This document shows positions 17,444 to 25,647 of a stretch of DNA of 64,000 bases, piece after piece. Where the stretch lies: the NCBI RefSeq assembly GCF_018100785.1, contig NZ_JAGJEC010000002.1:62001-126000 (forward strand), in the 5' to 3' direction. Position 1 is the first letter of the stretch, and every line of letters begins with the position of its first letter. Under the pieces are notes generated by a model. The model made no database searches, was not told the origin of the DNA, and saw nothing but the letters and a program-made list of their open reading frames with translations. The position numbers and the translations under genes are program-made. The stretch is from Maribacter sp. MMG018. GTDB taxonomy: Bacteria > Bacteroidota > Bacteroidia > Flavobacteriales > Flavobacteriaceae.

Positions 17444-18328
17444 TTATTCCTCAAGAGATTTCCCTAGATTTTCTATGCGTTCGTATGTACCTGTAAAATT
17501 CTTTTTTTCATTAAGGTTAAAATAAATGAAAACCGTAGCTATCACAGAGATGAGGTTCAGTAAAAATTGGCCCACTGTATTTAAGACGTTCAATAAAATA
17601 TAAATAGGATCTTTGGTAACGCCCATAACACTTTCCGCGTCTATTTCACCAGAAAAAATACCCATTTTTAACCATTGGTAAATAATGGATGGTATTGCAA
17701 AGGCATAGCTGGCGACTACAATAATGATTCCGATTACGAAAAGTGTCGCAAAGGTGATCCACCATTCCTCTTTTATAAGTTTAAAACTGTAGCTATATGC
17801 ATCTGAAGCTCCCATTTTATTATAGACCATTATAGAGAAAGAAAGTATTAAGGGTACGTAAAGGTATATGCCCGGTATAATGCAAAGCATAAAGCCCACA
17901 CCTAAAGAAAGCCCTACCATGATACCAAGCCCTATAAAACTCCAGAAACTACCGTAGACTTCTTTTTTAATGGTGTCAAAATCTATTTCTCCCTTCCCGT
18001 TGGCATAAGATTTTATATAGTGGAGCACTGTAGATTGCGACATGGTGTATACCGCAATAATAGAGCAAAAATAGATCAGGGCTATTACAAATACCGTGGC
18101 TAGGTTCGTACCTTCGTTCCATCGGTCTTCTATCATAAGGTTAAAAGAGTTTCCGGCATAATATAAATAACCTACTAAAGAAATGACCATAACGGCCAAA
18201 AATGGACCTACGATCTTAAAGTAGGTAGAAAAAAAGGTTTTGAACTCTGATCTTAGAAAAGCAAAAGTATCTGTAAGTACGTCGCCTAATTCACGTTGTT
18301 TTTTAAACTCAATATAATTTGGATTCAT
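17444..18328 (-). CDS. Multi-pass membrane protein of the MoxR operon
   Basis: 294 residues with about six hydrophobic segments (for example FFSTYFKIVGPFLAVMVISL, LATVFVIALIYFCSIIAVYT, GIMVGLSLGVGFMLCIIPGI, WITFATLFVIGIIIVVASYA, VGQFLLNLISVIATVFIYF). The CIIPGIYLYVPLILSFSIMV stretch resembles glycerophosphodiesterase-type membrane domains and other DUF975-like proteins, but no catalytic motif is visible. Its start lies inside the end of the SpoIIM-like gene (20-bp overlap), so it is translated with that gene. It is a conserved companion in the flavobacterial MoxR cluster; function unknown. Confidence 0.75.
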   Translation of the reverse strand: MNPNYIEFKKQRELGDVLTDTFAFLRSEFKTFFSTYFKIVGPFLAVMVISLVGYLYYAGNSFNLMIEDRWNEGTNLATVFVIALIYFCSIIAVYTMSQSTVLHYIKSYANGKGEIDFDTIKKEVYGSFWSFIGLGIMVGLSLGVGFMLCIIPGIYLYVPLILSFSIMVYNKMGASDAYSYSFKLIKEEWWITFATLFVIGIIIVVASYAFAIPSIIYQWLKMGIFSGEIDAESVMGVTKDPIYILLNVLNTVGQFLLNLISVIATVFIYFNLNEKKNFTGTYERIENLGKSLEE

Positions 18329-19286
18329 CTAATTTTGGTTTTTTATGTATTTGGGTTGGATATATAACGTAGTAAAATAAAATAAGTGCCAACGAGCCTA
18401 AAATAATTATAATGGCCAGCCAATCGGGCATTTCGGTATGTCTTGTTACAAAACCTTCCAAGAACCCCGCAATTATAAAAAACGGTATGGTACTTATCAT
18501 TATTTTAAGTCCGTTTTTTACTCCTCTTTTAAATGACTCCAGTCTGGTATACGTACCCGGAAACAACATGCCGTTGGCCAAGACCAATCCAGCACAGCCT
18601 GCAATGATAATTACCGATATTTCTATAGTGCCATGGATCCATATTGTTCTTACGGATTCCCATAAAAGGCCTTTTTCATAAAAGAAATATTGAAAACTGC
18701 CCAACATTATACCATTCTGCAGCATAATTATTAAAGTACCCACACCCAACATAATACCGTAAGCAAATGCCATTAGGGCAACCCTTATATTGTTGATGGT
18801 AATACCAAGGAACATGTTAAATTCACCCATTTTTTTGTACACGGCCATAGGGTCTCCTTTTTCTATATTTTCCAAGGTCATGTTCACATAGGCATCACCG
18901 AGAATGGAACGCACAAAATCACCTTCGTTGGCTGCCGAAAAGGCCCCCACAAAAGAGAAAAAGACAAACACTAAAAAAGCGATCAACAGTTCGCGATGAT
19001 GTTGCTTGAACATGTATGGGAATTCGGTTTTCCAAAAAGTGATGATCCTATTTTTAGATTCCCTCTTTGATTTGTAAATCTTCTGATGGGCCTGCGAGGC
19101 AAGGGAGTTTAAATAAAGCTCTGTGTTGCTAGATGGGTAGAAGGTCTTTGCATAGCTTAAGTGATCCGTTACCTCTATGTATAAATCGGACAATACATTG
19201 GGGTCAAGATTCGTTTTGTTTGCCAGTGCATTTTCAAAAGTTGACCATTTGTCCTTATTTTGCTTTACAAAGGCAGCTTCGCGCAT
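18309..19286 (-). CDS. Stage II sporulation protein M-like (DUF95) membrane protein
   Basis: 325 residues. An N-terminal helical cytoplasmic region of about 100 residues (REAAFVKQNKDKWSTFENAL) precedes five to six membrane segments with the SpoIIM/DUF95 pattern NNIRVALMAFAYGIMLGVGT and HGTIEISVIIIAGCAGL, including the HGxxE motif. The family name comes from a Bacillus peptidoglycan-degradation complex at the engulfing septum; in non-sporulating Bacteroidota the role is unknown but envelope related. It heads the MoxR-DUF58 operon, with only 33 bp separating its ATG from that of the divergent RDD gene. Confidence 0.85.
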   Translation of the reverse strand: MREAAFVKQNKDKWSTFENALANKTNLDPNVLSDLYIEVTDHLSYAKTFYPSSNTELYLNSLASQAHQKIYKSKRESKNRIITFWKTEFPYMFKQHHRELLIAFLVFVFFSFVGAFSAANEGDFVRSILGDAYVNMTLENIEKGDPMAVYKKMGEFNMFLGITINNIRVALMAFAYGIMLGVGTLIIMLQNGIMLGSFQYFFYEKGLLWESVRTIWIHGTIEISVIIIAGCAGLVLANGMLFPGTYTRLESFKRGVKNGLKIMISTIPFFIIAGFLEGFVTRHTEMPDWLAIIIILGSLALILFYYVIYPTQIHKKPKLDESKLY

Positions 19287-19319
19287 TAACTATTAGGTTT
19301 ATACCAAAGAAACAAAAGA

Positions 19320-20036
19320 ATGGAACAATTTCAAATAGAAACCGCCCAAAATATAAGTATAGACCAAAATACGGCGCATCTTGGCGACCGTATGCTAGCA
19401 TACATTATAGATAGCCTTATTATCGTAGTATATTATGTATTAATGATCTGGTTTTTATTGGCTTTAGATGTGGATCCCAAAGATCAATGGGCTATTTTTA
19501 TGTTAATGGGGCTTCCTGCCTTTCTCTATTATTTGTTATTGGAAACCTTTATGGATGGCAAGACCGTAGGGAAACATTTTATGAAGATAAGAGTCGTAAA
19601 ATTAGATGGCACCAAAGCTGGCTTTTCTAGTTTCTTTGTACGTTGGATATTGCGTTTTATAGATGTAATGCTCAGCTCTGGAGGTATTGCCGTATTTACC
19701 ATTTTGATTAGGGGAAAAGGACAGCGCTTAGGTGATATAGCAGCCGGTACGACCGTAATCAGTGAAAAAAAACGAGTTTTTTTAAAAGATACCCTATTAC
19801 GTGATCTACCTGAGGATTATATTCCTAAATTCCCCCAGGTAACCGTTTTTAAGGATAGTGAAATGCAAACCATCAAAAATCTCTTTGATGATGCCAAACG
19901 TAATGCCAACCATAAAATAATTCTTTCATTGGATCAAAGAATAAAAAAAGTACTGGATATAACCTCTGATCTTCAACCTATAGAGTTTGTGGATACGGTT
20001 ATAAAAGATTATAGTTATTATACCCAAGACCTATAA
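19320..20036 (+). CDS. RDD family membrane protein
   Basis: 238 residues. The N-terminal half holds the RDD domain: HLGDRMLAYIIDSLIIVVYY with the conserved Arg-Asp pair, a second membrane helix (FMLMGLPAFLYYLLLETFMD), the DGKTVGKHFMKIRVVKLDG segment and a third hydrophobic stretch around 110-130. The C-terminal 70 residues are soluble and charged. RDD proteins are often transport- or envelope-associated, some of them Na+/H+ antiporter-like. The gene is divergent from the SpoIIM-like gene and sits 3 bp before the TRIC channel gene, with which it is likely cotranscribed. Confidence 0.85.
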   Translation: MEQFQIETAQNISIDQNTAHLGDRMLAYIIDSLIIVVYYVLMIWFLLALDVDPKDQWAIFMLMGLPAFLYYLLLETFMDGKTVGKHFMKIRVVKLDGTKAGFSSFFVRWILRFIDVMLSSGGIAVFTILIRGKGQRLGDIAAGTTVISEKKRVFLKDTLLRDLPEDYIPKFPQVTVFKDSEMQTIKNLFDDAKRNANHKIILSLDQRIKKVLDITSDLQPIEFVDTVIKDYSYYTQDL

Positions 20037-20039
20037 TCT

Positions 20040-20654
20040 ATGTTTTATACTCTAATAGATATTTTGGGTACCATCGCTTTTGCGATTTCGGGGGTGTTGG
20101 TCGCCATGAACAAAAAGTTGGATGTATTTGGTGTTTTCATTATCGCATTTGTTACGGCAGTAGGGGGCGGAACTTTGAGAGATGTGTTGATTGGGAGTAC
20201 GCCCGTTGGGTGGATGAAAGAGCCCAGTTACATCGTTATTATTCTGGTTACCGTTATTATCTCTATTCTGTTCTCGAATAAATTGAAACATTTTAGAAAA
20301 TCACTTTTCTTGTTCGATACTATTGGTATAGGCCTGTATACGATGGTAGGTGTAGAAAAAGGTCTTAATGTGGGGCTTATGCCCATAATGTGTATAGCCC
20401 TAGGTACCATGACAGCCTGTTTTGGTGGTGTTATTAGAGATATCTTGTGTAATGAAATACCGGTAATTTTCAGAAAAGAGGTTTATGCAACTATCTGTAT
20501 TGCAGGTGGAAGTATCTACTTTATAATTATTCAGTTTCCCGTAAATTCTGAGATTGCGTATGCAGTGGCTATCCTTTCTATTATAGTTATGCGATTACTG
20601 GCCGTAAAATTTAAGATATCGCTACCTAATATTTATCCCGAAAATAGAAAATAG
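20040..20654 (+). CDS. TRIC-type (UPF0126) cation channel protein
   Basis: 204 residues with seven hydrophobic segments arranged as two related halves, each carrying the family motif: VTAVGGGTLRDVLIG near residue 38 and TACFGGVIRDILCNE near 125. This internal repeat with GGxxRD is diagnostic of the UPF0126 / trimeric intracellular cation channel family, which conducts monovalent cations as a trimer in the inner membrane. It starts 3 bp after the RDD gene and ends 15 bp from the convergent cyclophilin gene. Confidence 0.92.
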   Translation: MFYTLIDILGTIAFAISGVLVAMNKKLDVFGVFIIAFVTAVGGGTLRDVLIGSTPVGWMKEPSYIVIILVTVIISILFSNKLKHFRKSLFLFDTIGIGLYTMVGVEKGLNVGLMPIMCIALGTMTACFGGVIRDILCNEIPVIFRKEVYATICIAGGSIYFIIIQFPVNSEIAYAVAILSIIVMRLLAVKFKISLPNIYPENRK

Positions 20655-20669
20655 GAAATACCAAATCGG

Positions 20670-21392
20670 TTATTCAACGACCTCCGCTTTGGTAATATAT
20701 ATGTTCTGTGAAGGCCAATCGCCTTTTCCTACCGGTTGTCTACTTATCTCATCCACTACATCCATACCTTCTATAACCTTGCCAAATGGGGTGAAATCTC
20801 CATCTAGATGGTAAGATCCAGGATTGGTCACCACGATAAAAAACTCGTATGGCGATGCTAACATATGTGGGTTGTCTATTTCGCTACTGGGCATAGATAC
20901 CGTACCTCTGTGGTGTTTGTATCCTTTTCTTGTATCGGGCGGTAAAAGGTAACGTCCAATTTTTTTTCTCTTTTTTGCCGTTCTTTCGTCATCGGAATTA
21001 CCGCCCTGAATAATAAAATCTTTAACAACCCTATGAAATTGGGTTTGGTCAAAGTATCCCTTTTTGGTCAGGTAAATAAAATTGGCCTTGTGATAGGGCA
21101 CATTGTCATAGAGCTGTATTACAAAACTTCCGAATTTTGTGGTGATCTTTACTTTGTTCTCTTTTAGGTCTTTTTGATAATCAAAGAAGAAATCTATGGC
21201 ATTGTCCTCGGTAAGTTTAAATTCTTCTTCCTTGGGTTTTTCTTCTTCTACTATAATTGTAGAATCTTTTTCTTTTGTAGCCGTGTTAGATGGTGTTTCT
21301 GGTTTCTTCGGATTATCTTTGCATCCTACGACCATAGCCATCACAAAAAATAAAGAATATAAGAAAGTCTTTGAGCGCATGGATTTTAACAT
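20670..21392 (-). CDS. Cyclophilin-type peptidyl-prolyl isomerase lipoprotein
   Basis: 240 residues with a lipobox ending at Cys24 (MAMVVGC), an acidic Lys/Glu-rich linker (KEKDSTIIVEEEKPKEEEF) and a cyclophilin domain (about 80-240). Family landmarks are FGSFVIQLYDNVPYHKANF, TQFHRVVKDFIIQGG with the catalytic Arg/Phe region, and FTPFGKVIEGMDVVDEI. It should catalyse prolyl cis-trans isomerisation of envelope proteins. An in-frame ATG at 21380 (MRSKTF) would also make a good lipoprotein; with either start it overlaps the start codon of the divergent Nudix gene. Confidence 0.9.
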   Translation of the reverse strand: MLKSMRSKTFLYSLFFVMAMVVGCKDNPKKPETPSNTATKEKDSTIIVEEEKPKEEEFKLTEDNAIDFFFDYQKDLKENKVKITTKFGSFVIQLYDNVPYHKANFIYLTKKGYFDQTQFHRVVKDFIIQGGNSDDERTAKKRKKIGRYLLPPDTRKGYKHHRGTVSMPSSEIDNPHMLASPYEFFIVVTNPGSYHLDGDFTPFGKVIEGMDVVDEISRQPVGKGDWPSQNIYITKAEVVE

Positions 21393-22020
21393 TTTTGAGC
21401 AACGGATATCAAAAATAAAAGAATTACCTCTTCCGGGCGAAATTTCACATTATAAAATGGCACCTGAGGTAAGGGTCAAAGAACTTTTAGAAGGTAAAAT
21501 TGTCAAGAGAAACCCAAGAAAAGCGGGGGTTATGGCTCTTTTTTATCCCGGCAGGGAAAACAGGACCCATCTATTGTGTATTTTAAGAAAAACATATGAA
21601 GGGGTACACTCCAATCAAGTTGCCTTACCCGGGGGAAAAGCGGAGAACGAGGATTTAGATCTAGAGATGACCGCATTAAGGGAAACCCATGAGGAAGTAG
21701 GGGTGGATCCCACCGATATTGAAGTTGTACGCGAACTTTCAGAAGTTTATATTCCACCTAGCAATTTTGAAGTGCAACCGTTCGTTGGACTATATAAAAG
21801 ACCGAAACCATTCAAGATTCAAGAATCTGAAGTGGAGTCGTTATTGGAGATTTCATTGACAGATTTTTTAGAAGATTTGAACATGGTTACCAAGACCCTG
21901 AGCACATCATATGCAAAAGATATAGACGTACCTGCCTTTAAATTAAATAATTATATTGTTTGGGGCGCAACCGCCATGATGTTAAGTGAGATTAAAGACC
22001 TTTTAAAACAAGTGTTGTAA
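21379..22020 (+). CDS. Nudix hydrolase, CoA pyrophosphatase-like
   Basis: 213 residues from ATG 21379; this start matches the usual flavobacterial N-terminus (MDF...LPGE...YKMAP), and the longer open frame upstream is antisense to the cyclophilin gene. The Nudix box is GGKAENEDLDLEMTALRETH followed by EEVG, preceded by the UPF0035/CoA-pyrophosphatase signature LRKTYEGVHSNQVALPGG. The family hydrolyses CoA or acyl-CoA to phosphopantetheine and 3',5'-ADP. Its start codon shares bases with a start codon of the divergent cyclophilin gene (CATG at 21378-21381). The acyltransferase gene follows after 24 bp. Confidence 0.9.
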   Translation: MDFNIFEQRISKIKELPLPGEISHYKMAPEVRVKELLEGKIVKRNPRKAGVMALFYPGRENRTHLLCILRKTYEGVHSNQVALPGGKAENEDLDLEMTALRETHEEVGVDPTDIEVVRELSEVYIPPSNFEVQPFVGLYKRPKPFKIQESEVESLLEISLTDFLEDLNMVTKTLSTSYAKDIDVPAFKLNNYIVWGATAMMLSEIKDLLKQVL

Positions 22021-22044
22021 GGCTTATTTAGTATTTTAGCAAAT

Positions 22045-22851
22045 ATGGAACTGTTTAAGAAAAATCCTTTTGGGCATAACTTATTTTTAAAGAAATGGTT
22101 AATACGTGTTCTTGCGGTATTATCCCATCAACGTTACAAACGTTTTAATAAGTTAGAGATAGAAGGTTCTGAGATAATAAGAAGCTTGCCCGATTCAAAT
22201 GTATTGTTCGTAAGTAATCACCAAACTTATTTTGCCGACGTGGTGGCTATGTTCCACGTTTTTAATGCGAGTTTAAGTGGTAGGGAAAACTCCATAAAAA
22301 ACTTGGGTTATATATGGCAACCTAAATTGAACATGTATTATGTTGCCGCAGCGGAAACCATGAAAAAAAGTTTGTTGACAAAAATTTTGGCCTATGCGGG
22401 CTCTGTAAGTGTGGAACGAACCTGGCGATCAGAGGGCAAAGATGTGAAAAGGCAGGTTAAAATGAGCGATATTTCCAATATAGGAAAGGCGCTACAAGAC
22501 GGCTGGGTCATTACCTTCCCCCAGGGTACTACGACCCCTTGGAAACCCTTAAGAAAGGGAACGGCACACATTATTAAAAAATATAAGCCTGTAGTGGTAC
22601 CCGTGGTAATAGATGGTTTTAGGCGTTCTTTTGATAAAAAAGGGCTGCGGGTAAAGAAAAAAGGTATTCTACAGTCTATGGTAATAAAAGAACCTTTAGA
22701 TATTGATTACGAAAATGAATCTACAGAATCTATTATTGAAAAATTAGAGTACGCCATAGAGCAACACCCATCCTTCTTAAAAGTAATTCCAAAAGAGGAG
22801 CTGTTGGCCTATGAAGAAGAAAATAAACAACGAAAATGGAAGGCCAATTAA
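22045..22851 (+). CDS. Atypical lysophospholipid (PlsC-like) acyltransferase
   Basis: 268 residues of the lysophosphatidate acyltransferase superfamily. Motif I is VSNHQTYFAD near residues 57-65, where His59 and Asp65 are separated by five residues instead of the standard four; motif III is FPQGTTTPWKPLRKG, where the usual EGTR is QGTT; motif IV-like VPVVIDGFRRSF follows. It should transfer acyl groups to a lyso-phospholipid or other amphiphile at the inner membrane. The altered motifs suggest a Bacteroidota-specific subfamily with a different acceptor. It may be cotranscribed with the Nudix gene. Its stop overlaps by 4 bp the end of the convergent gene. Confidence 0.82.
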   Translation: MELFKKNPFGHNLFLKKWLIRVLAVLSHQRYKRFNKLEIEGSEIIRSLPDSNVLFVSNHQTYFADVVAMFHVFNASLSGRENSIKNLGYIWQPKLNMYYVAAAETMKKSLLTKILAYAGSVSVERTWRSEGKDVKRQVKMSDISNIGKALQDGWVITFPQGTTTPWKPLRKGTAHIIKKYKPVVVPVVIDGFRRSFDKKGLRVKKKGILQSMVIKEPLDIDYENESTESIIEKLEYAIEQHPSFLKVIPKEELLAYEEENKQRKWKAN

Positions 22852-23498
22852 AATTCCAGCTGCCTTAATTCCTTATAATTTTTCTGTAATTTTTTTAAAA
22901 GTAGACCATATAGCAAAAAGTATACACCGCCCATAAAGAGGGTAAGTAACACTCCAAAGCCACCAATACTCAGCATTAGCGTAAATCTAAGTTTTTCTTC
23001 GGATATATGTTTTAGCCCTTCTTTTAGTTCTGGAAAAGCATCTGCAAGATTATCACTTAAAAAGACCCCTATTAACATTATAATTATGGTAACCATAATC
23101 ATGGACAAAGAAAATATGACATAATGCTTTACGGTTGCCCTAGTTCTAATAATTTTTTTCATTAGGCTCTTCGAGTCATCCAATACGCTTATTTCTTTAA
23201 ATCTTTTATAAAATTGATAAATGAAATATATAGCGAAAATATAAGTGATGATTGAAGCGGCCAAAAGATAATTGGACACCCCTATATTGTCATAGATCTT
23301 TAGACCCTCTTCCATAGAAGGAATTAGGTAAAGCAAATGTGGCAAAGTAAATTCAAGGATACTTATGATCAATATCCATTTTACTATGGAAGATGATTTT
23401 TTCCAAATCATTTTATGGATATCCGAATAGGAAAGTTTTGGCATATCCATTTCCTTTTTTTGCCAGTCTTTTTTTAATAAATCCAACTCATCCGTCAT
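22848..23498 (-). CDS. Four-helix membrane protein paired with an ECF sigma factor
   Basis: 216 residues: a charged N-terminus (MTDELDLLKKDWQKKEMDMP) followed by four hydrophobic segments at roughly 38-58, 77-97, 127-147 and 172-196, with a basic C-terminal tail. It starts 3 bp downstream of the sigma factor stop codon and is surely cotranscribed. The position and cytoplasmic N-terminus suggest a membrane anti-sigma factor, but no zinc anti-sigma HxxxCxxC motif is present, so this is inference. Similar membrane proteins follow ECF sigma genes in many Flavobacteriia. Confidence 0.7.
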   Translation of the reverse strand: MTDELDLLKKDWQKKEMDMPKLSYSDIHKMIWKKSSSIVKWILIISILEFTLPHLLYLIPSMEEGLKIYDNIGVSNYLLAASIITYIFAIYFIYQFYKRFKEISVLDDSKSLMKKIIRTRATVKHYVIFSLSMIMVTIIIMLIGVFLSDNLADAFPELKEGLKHISEEKLRFTLMLSIGGFGVLLTLFMGGVYFLLYGLLLKKLQKNYKELRQLEF

Positions 23499-23501
23499 AA
23501 T

Positions 23502-23996
23502 TTAAGGATTCAAAATGGTTCTTAATTTTGTTTTTATACGGTTCATCTTTACCCTAGCATTTACTTCTGTAATACCTAGGGTTTCTGCTATTTCTGTATA
23601 ATTTTTATCTTCTAGGTACATAAATACCAGTGCTTTGTCTATATCTCCCAACTGCCTTACCGCTTTGTACATTAGTTTTAATTGTTGCTCTTCGGTTTCA
23701 TCGTATTCATCTGCCTTTATCTTAAATATTACCGATTCATAGTCTTGGGTATTTATCCTTTTTTTAGATTTTCTGTAGAGGGTTATAGCCGTATTTAGGG
23801 CAACCCTGTACATCCAAGTGCTAAATTTGGCCTCTCCCCTGAACTTCGGATACGCTTTCCATAACTGAATGGTTATTTCCTGAAACAGGTCATTGTGCGA
23901 CTCCCGGTCATTTGTGTAAAGAGAGCATACTTTATGAACAATATTCTGATTGTCCTGCAGCTCTGTCACAAATTTATGTTCCAGTTCTTTTTTCAC
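23502..23996 (-). CDS. ECF-type RNA polymerase sigma factor
   Basis: 164 residues starting with a GTG codon at 23996 (MKKELEHKFV). Region 2 is visible as SHNDLFQEITIQLWKAYPKF and FSTWMYRVALNTAITLYRK, region 4 as DKALVFMYLEDKNYTEIAETLGITEVNARVKMNRIKTKL. Short sigma-70 factors of this kind direct RNA polymerase to small stress or envelope regulons. No ATG lies at a suitable position, so GTG initiation is likely. The four-helix membrane protein downstream is the probable partner. A hairpin terminator at 24071-24096 separates it from the upstream amidohydrolase gene. Confidence 0.9.
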   Translation of the reverse strand: MKKELEHKFVTELQDNQNIVHKVCSLYTNDRESHNDLFQEITIQLWKAYPKFRGEAKFSTWMYRVALNTAITLYRKSKKRINTQDYESVIFKIKADEYDETEEQQLKLMYKAVRQLGDIDKALVFMYLEDKNYTEIAETLGITEVNARVKMNRIKTKLRTILNP

Positions 23997-24070
23997 TAGT
24001 AGTTGGTTGTTTCTAATTAGTAGTAGATACTTGGCTAATGTTACAAAAAACTATAATTTATAATAAAAAA

Positions 24071-24104
24071 AGTGCACCGGGCTAATACGGTGCACTCTTT
24101 TGTT
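24071..24104 (-). terminator. Hairpin terminator after the amidohydrolase gene
   Basis: AGTGCACCG (24071-24079) pairs with CGGTGCACT (24088-24096) around an 8-nt loop; read on the minus strand the stem is followed by a run of seven T. It lies about 20 bp beyond the stop codon at 24117. Confidence 0.85.
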
Positions 24105-24116
24105 TTTGTAATCTGT

Positions 24117-25544
24117 TTAGTTTCGGTATTCTAGGGCGGGTTCTCTATCGCCTAGTAATGGAATGTATTTAAAGTTTGGTCCGCGTCGCTCTTCAAATTC
24201 TTGTTTGGCCTTTTCTATCAATTTATGGTCTTTGAATAAATCTATGGCCGTAAGAGTCATTGTTTTGGCAGCGACCATCATACCTTTTTTTCCTATAGAT
24301 GTTCCCCCGGCGGCAACTGCCTGCCAACTATGTGCAGGTGTGCCAGGCACCCACGTTGCAGATCCCATACCTACTGTGGGCACTGCAAAACTAACGTCAC
24401 CAACATCGGTAGAGGCAAATGCTTTGGCCTCTGTTTTGTAGGGAAGTACGTTTTTGACCAGGCTTATATCTGCTTCTTCCTTACCCAATGTTTTTGCAAT
24501 TTTATCTGCGAATTCTTTTTCTTCTTCGGTGTATTCAAAGCCACCAACCTCTGTAAGATTGTCGTGCATCAACTTTTGCAAAGTAAGGTTTGGCAAAAGT
24601 TCATGTGTGCCACCGATCATTTCGTAATCCACAGTTGTACCTGTACCCATTGCGGCACCTTTGGCCGCTTTTACAATGCGGTCAAAAATTTCGATGACAA
24701 CATCTCTATTGCCATGACGGGCATAGTAATATACCTCGGCAAAATCGGGTACTACGTTCGGGGCTTTACCTCCGTTGGTAATTACATAATGTATTCGTAC
24801 ATCAGAAGGAATATGTTCTCGCATCATATTTACCATCATATTCATTGCTTCTACGCCATCTAAAGCCGAACGTCCTTTTTCTGGTGCGGCAGCGGCATGG
24901 GCAGAAATACCGTGAAATCTGAATTTTGCCGATTTATTGGCCAATGCGGCCCCTGCGCTAGCAGAATTCACAGAGCTTGGGTGCCAATGCAAGGCAACAT
25001 CCACATCGTCAAAAAGACCGGCCCTTACCATATATACTTTACCCGAACCGCCTTCTTCGGCAGGTGTGCCATAAAAACGGATGGTACCCTTTATGTTATT
25101 GGCGACCATCCACTCCTTTGTTGTTATGGCCGCTGCTGTTGAGGCCGTACCAAAAAGGTGGTGGCCACAAGCGTGGCCAGCTGCGGCACCTGCTGATTTT
25201 TTTTCGGGGACCGCTTGTTGAGAAAGCCCTGGAAGAGCATCATATTCTCCTAAAATTCCTATGACTGGGTTTCCGCTCCCGTACTCCGCTACGAATGCAG
25301 TGGGAATACCGGCTACTCCTTTTTTTATGGAAAATCCTGCATCTTTTAATGTTTCTTGTAATAGAGCGGCACTTTTATACTCTTGATAGCCCATTTCTGC
25401 CAAATCAAATATTTGTTGCGAAATGTCACCATAGGTGTCACTTTTTTGGTCAAGGATTTTTAGTACCTCCTTTTTAGATTTTTGAGCTCTTAAGGAAAGT
25501 ACCGATATACTTATGGCGAAAAGAACCATCATTGACTTTTTCAT
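24117..25544 (-). CDS. Secreted M20-family amidohydrolase, AbgB-like
   Basis: 475 residues with a signal peptide ending near residue 20 (ISVLSLRAQ). The M20D amidohydrolase pattern is clear: GILGEYDALPGLSQ, AGHACGHHLFG with the metal-binding Cys-Gly-His-His, FYGTPAEEGGSGKVYM with the catalytic Glu pair, ALHWHP, and the lid domain FHGISAHAAAAPEKGRSALD. The closest known functional relatives are p-aminobenzoyl-glutamate hydrolase subunit B and other N-acyl-amino-acid hydrolases. Those are cytoplasmic, whereas this one is exported, so it probably trims peptides or N-acylated compounds in the periplasm. Single-gene unit with its own terminator. Confidence 0.88.
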   Translation of the reverse strand: MKKSMMVLFAISISVLSLRAQKSKKEVLKILDQKSDTYGDISQQIFDLAEMGYQEYKSAALLQETLKDAGFSIKKGVAGIPTAFVAEYGSGNPVIGILGEYDALPGLSQQAVPEKKSAGAAAGHACGHHLFGTASTAAAITTKEWMVANNIKGTIRFYGTPAEEGGSGKVYMVRAGLFDDVDVALHWHPSSVNSASAGAALANKSAKFRFHGISAHAAAAPEKGRSALDGVEAMNMMVNMMREHIPSDVRIHYVITNGGKAPNVVPDFAEVYYYARHGNRDVVIEIFDRIVKAAKGAAMGTGTTVDYEMIGGTHELLPNLTLQKLMHDNLTEVGGFEYTEEEKEFADKIAKTLGKEEADISLVKNVLPYKTEAKAFASTDVGDVSFAVPTVGMGSATWVPGTPAHSWQAVAAGGTSIGKKGMMVAAKTMTLTAIDLFKDHKLIEKAKQEFEERRGPNFKYIPLLGDREPALEYRN

Positions 25545-25621
25545 TATTTAGTATAAGTTTTGAGTTAGTCCTTAAAGTTACTAAAAACAGGATATTCTTT
25601 TCTATTGGAAGTGTGATTGTT

Positions 25622-25629
25622 TAATTTTG
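25622..25629 (+). promoter_or_regulatory. Candidate -7 promoter element for the NDH-2 gene
   Basis: TAATTTTG matches TAnnTTTG and lies 18 bases before the ATG at 25648. A TTG at 25605 is too close for the usual -33 spacing. The leader would be about 10-12 nt. Confidence 0.5.
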
Positions 25630-25647
25630 CTCCCTTATAATTAAAAT

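Noticed and set aside
21196-21378. N-terminal extension of the Nudix frame
   Set aside because: The added residues are antisense to the cyclophilin gene and do not resemble the family; the start at 21379 does.
24330-24863. 177-residue + strand frame within the amidohydrolase gene
   Set aside because: Cys/His/Phe-rich shadow product without any family pattern, fully covered by a well-supported gene on the other strand.
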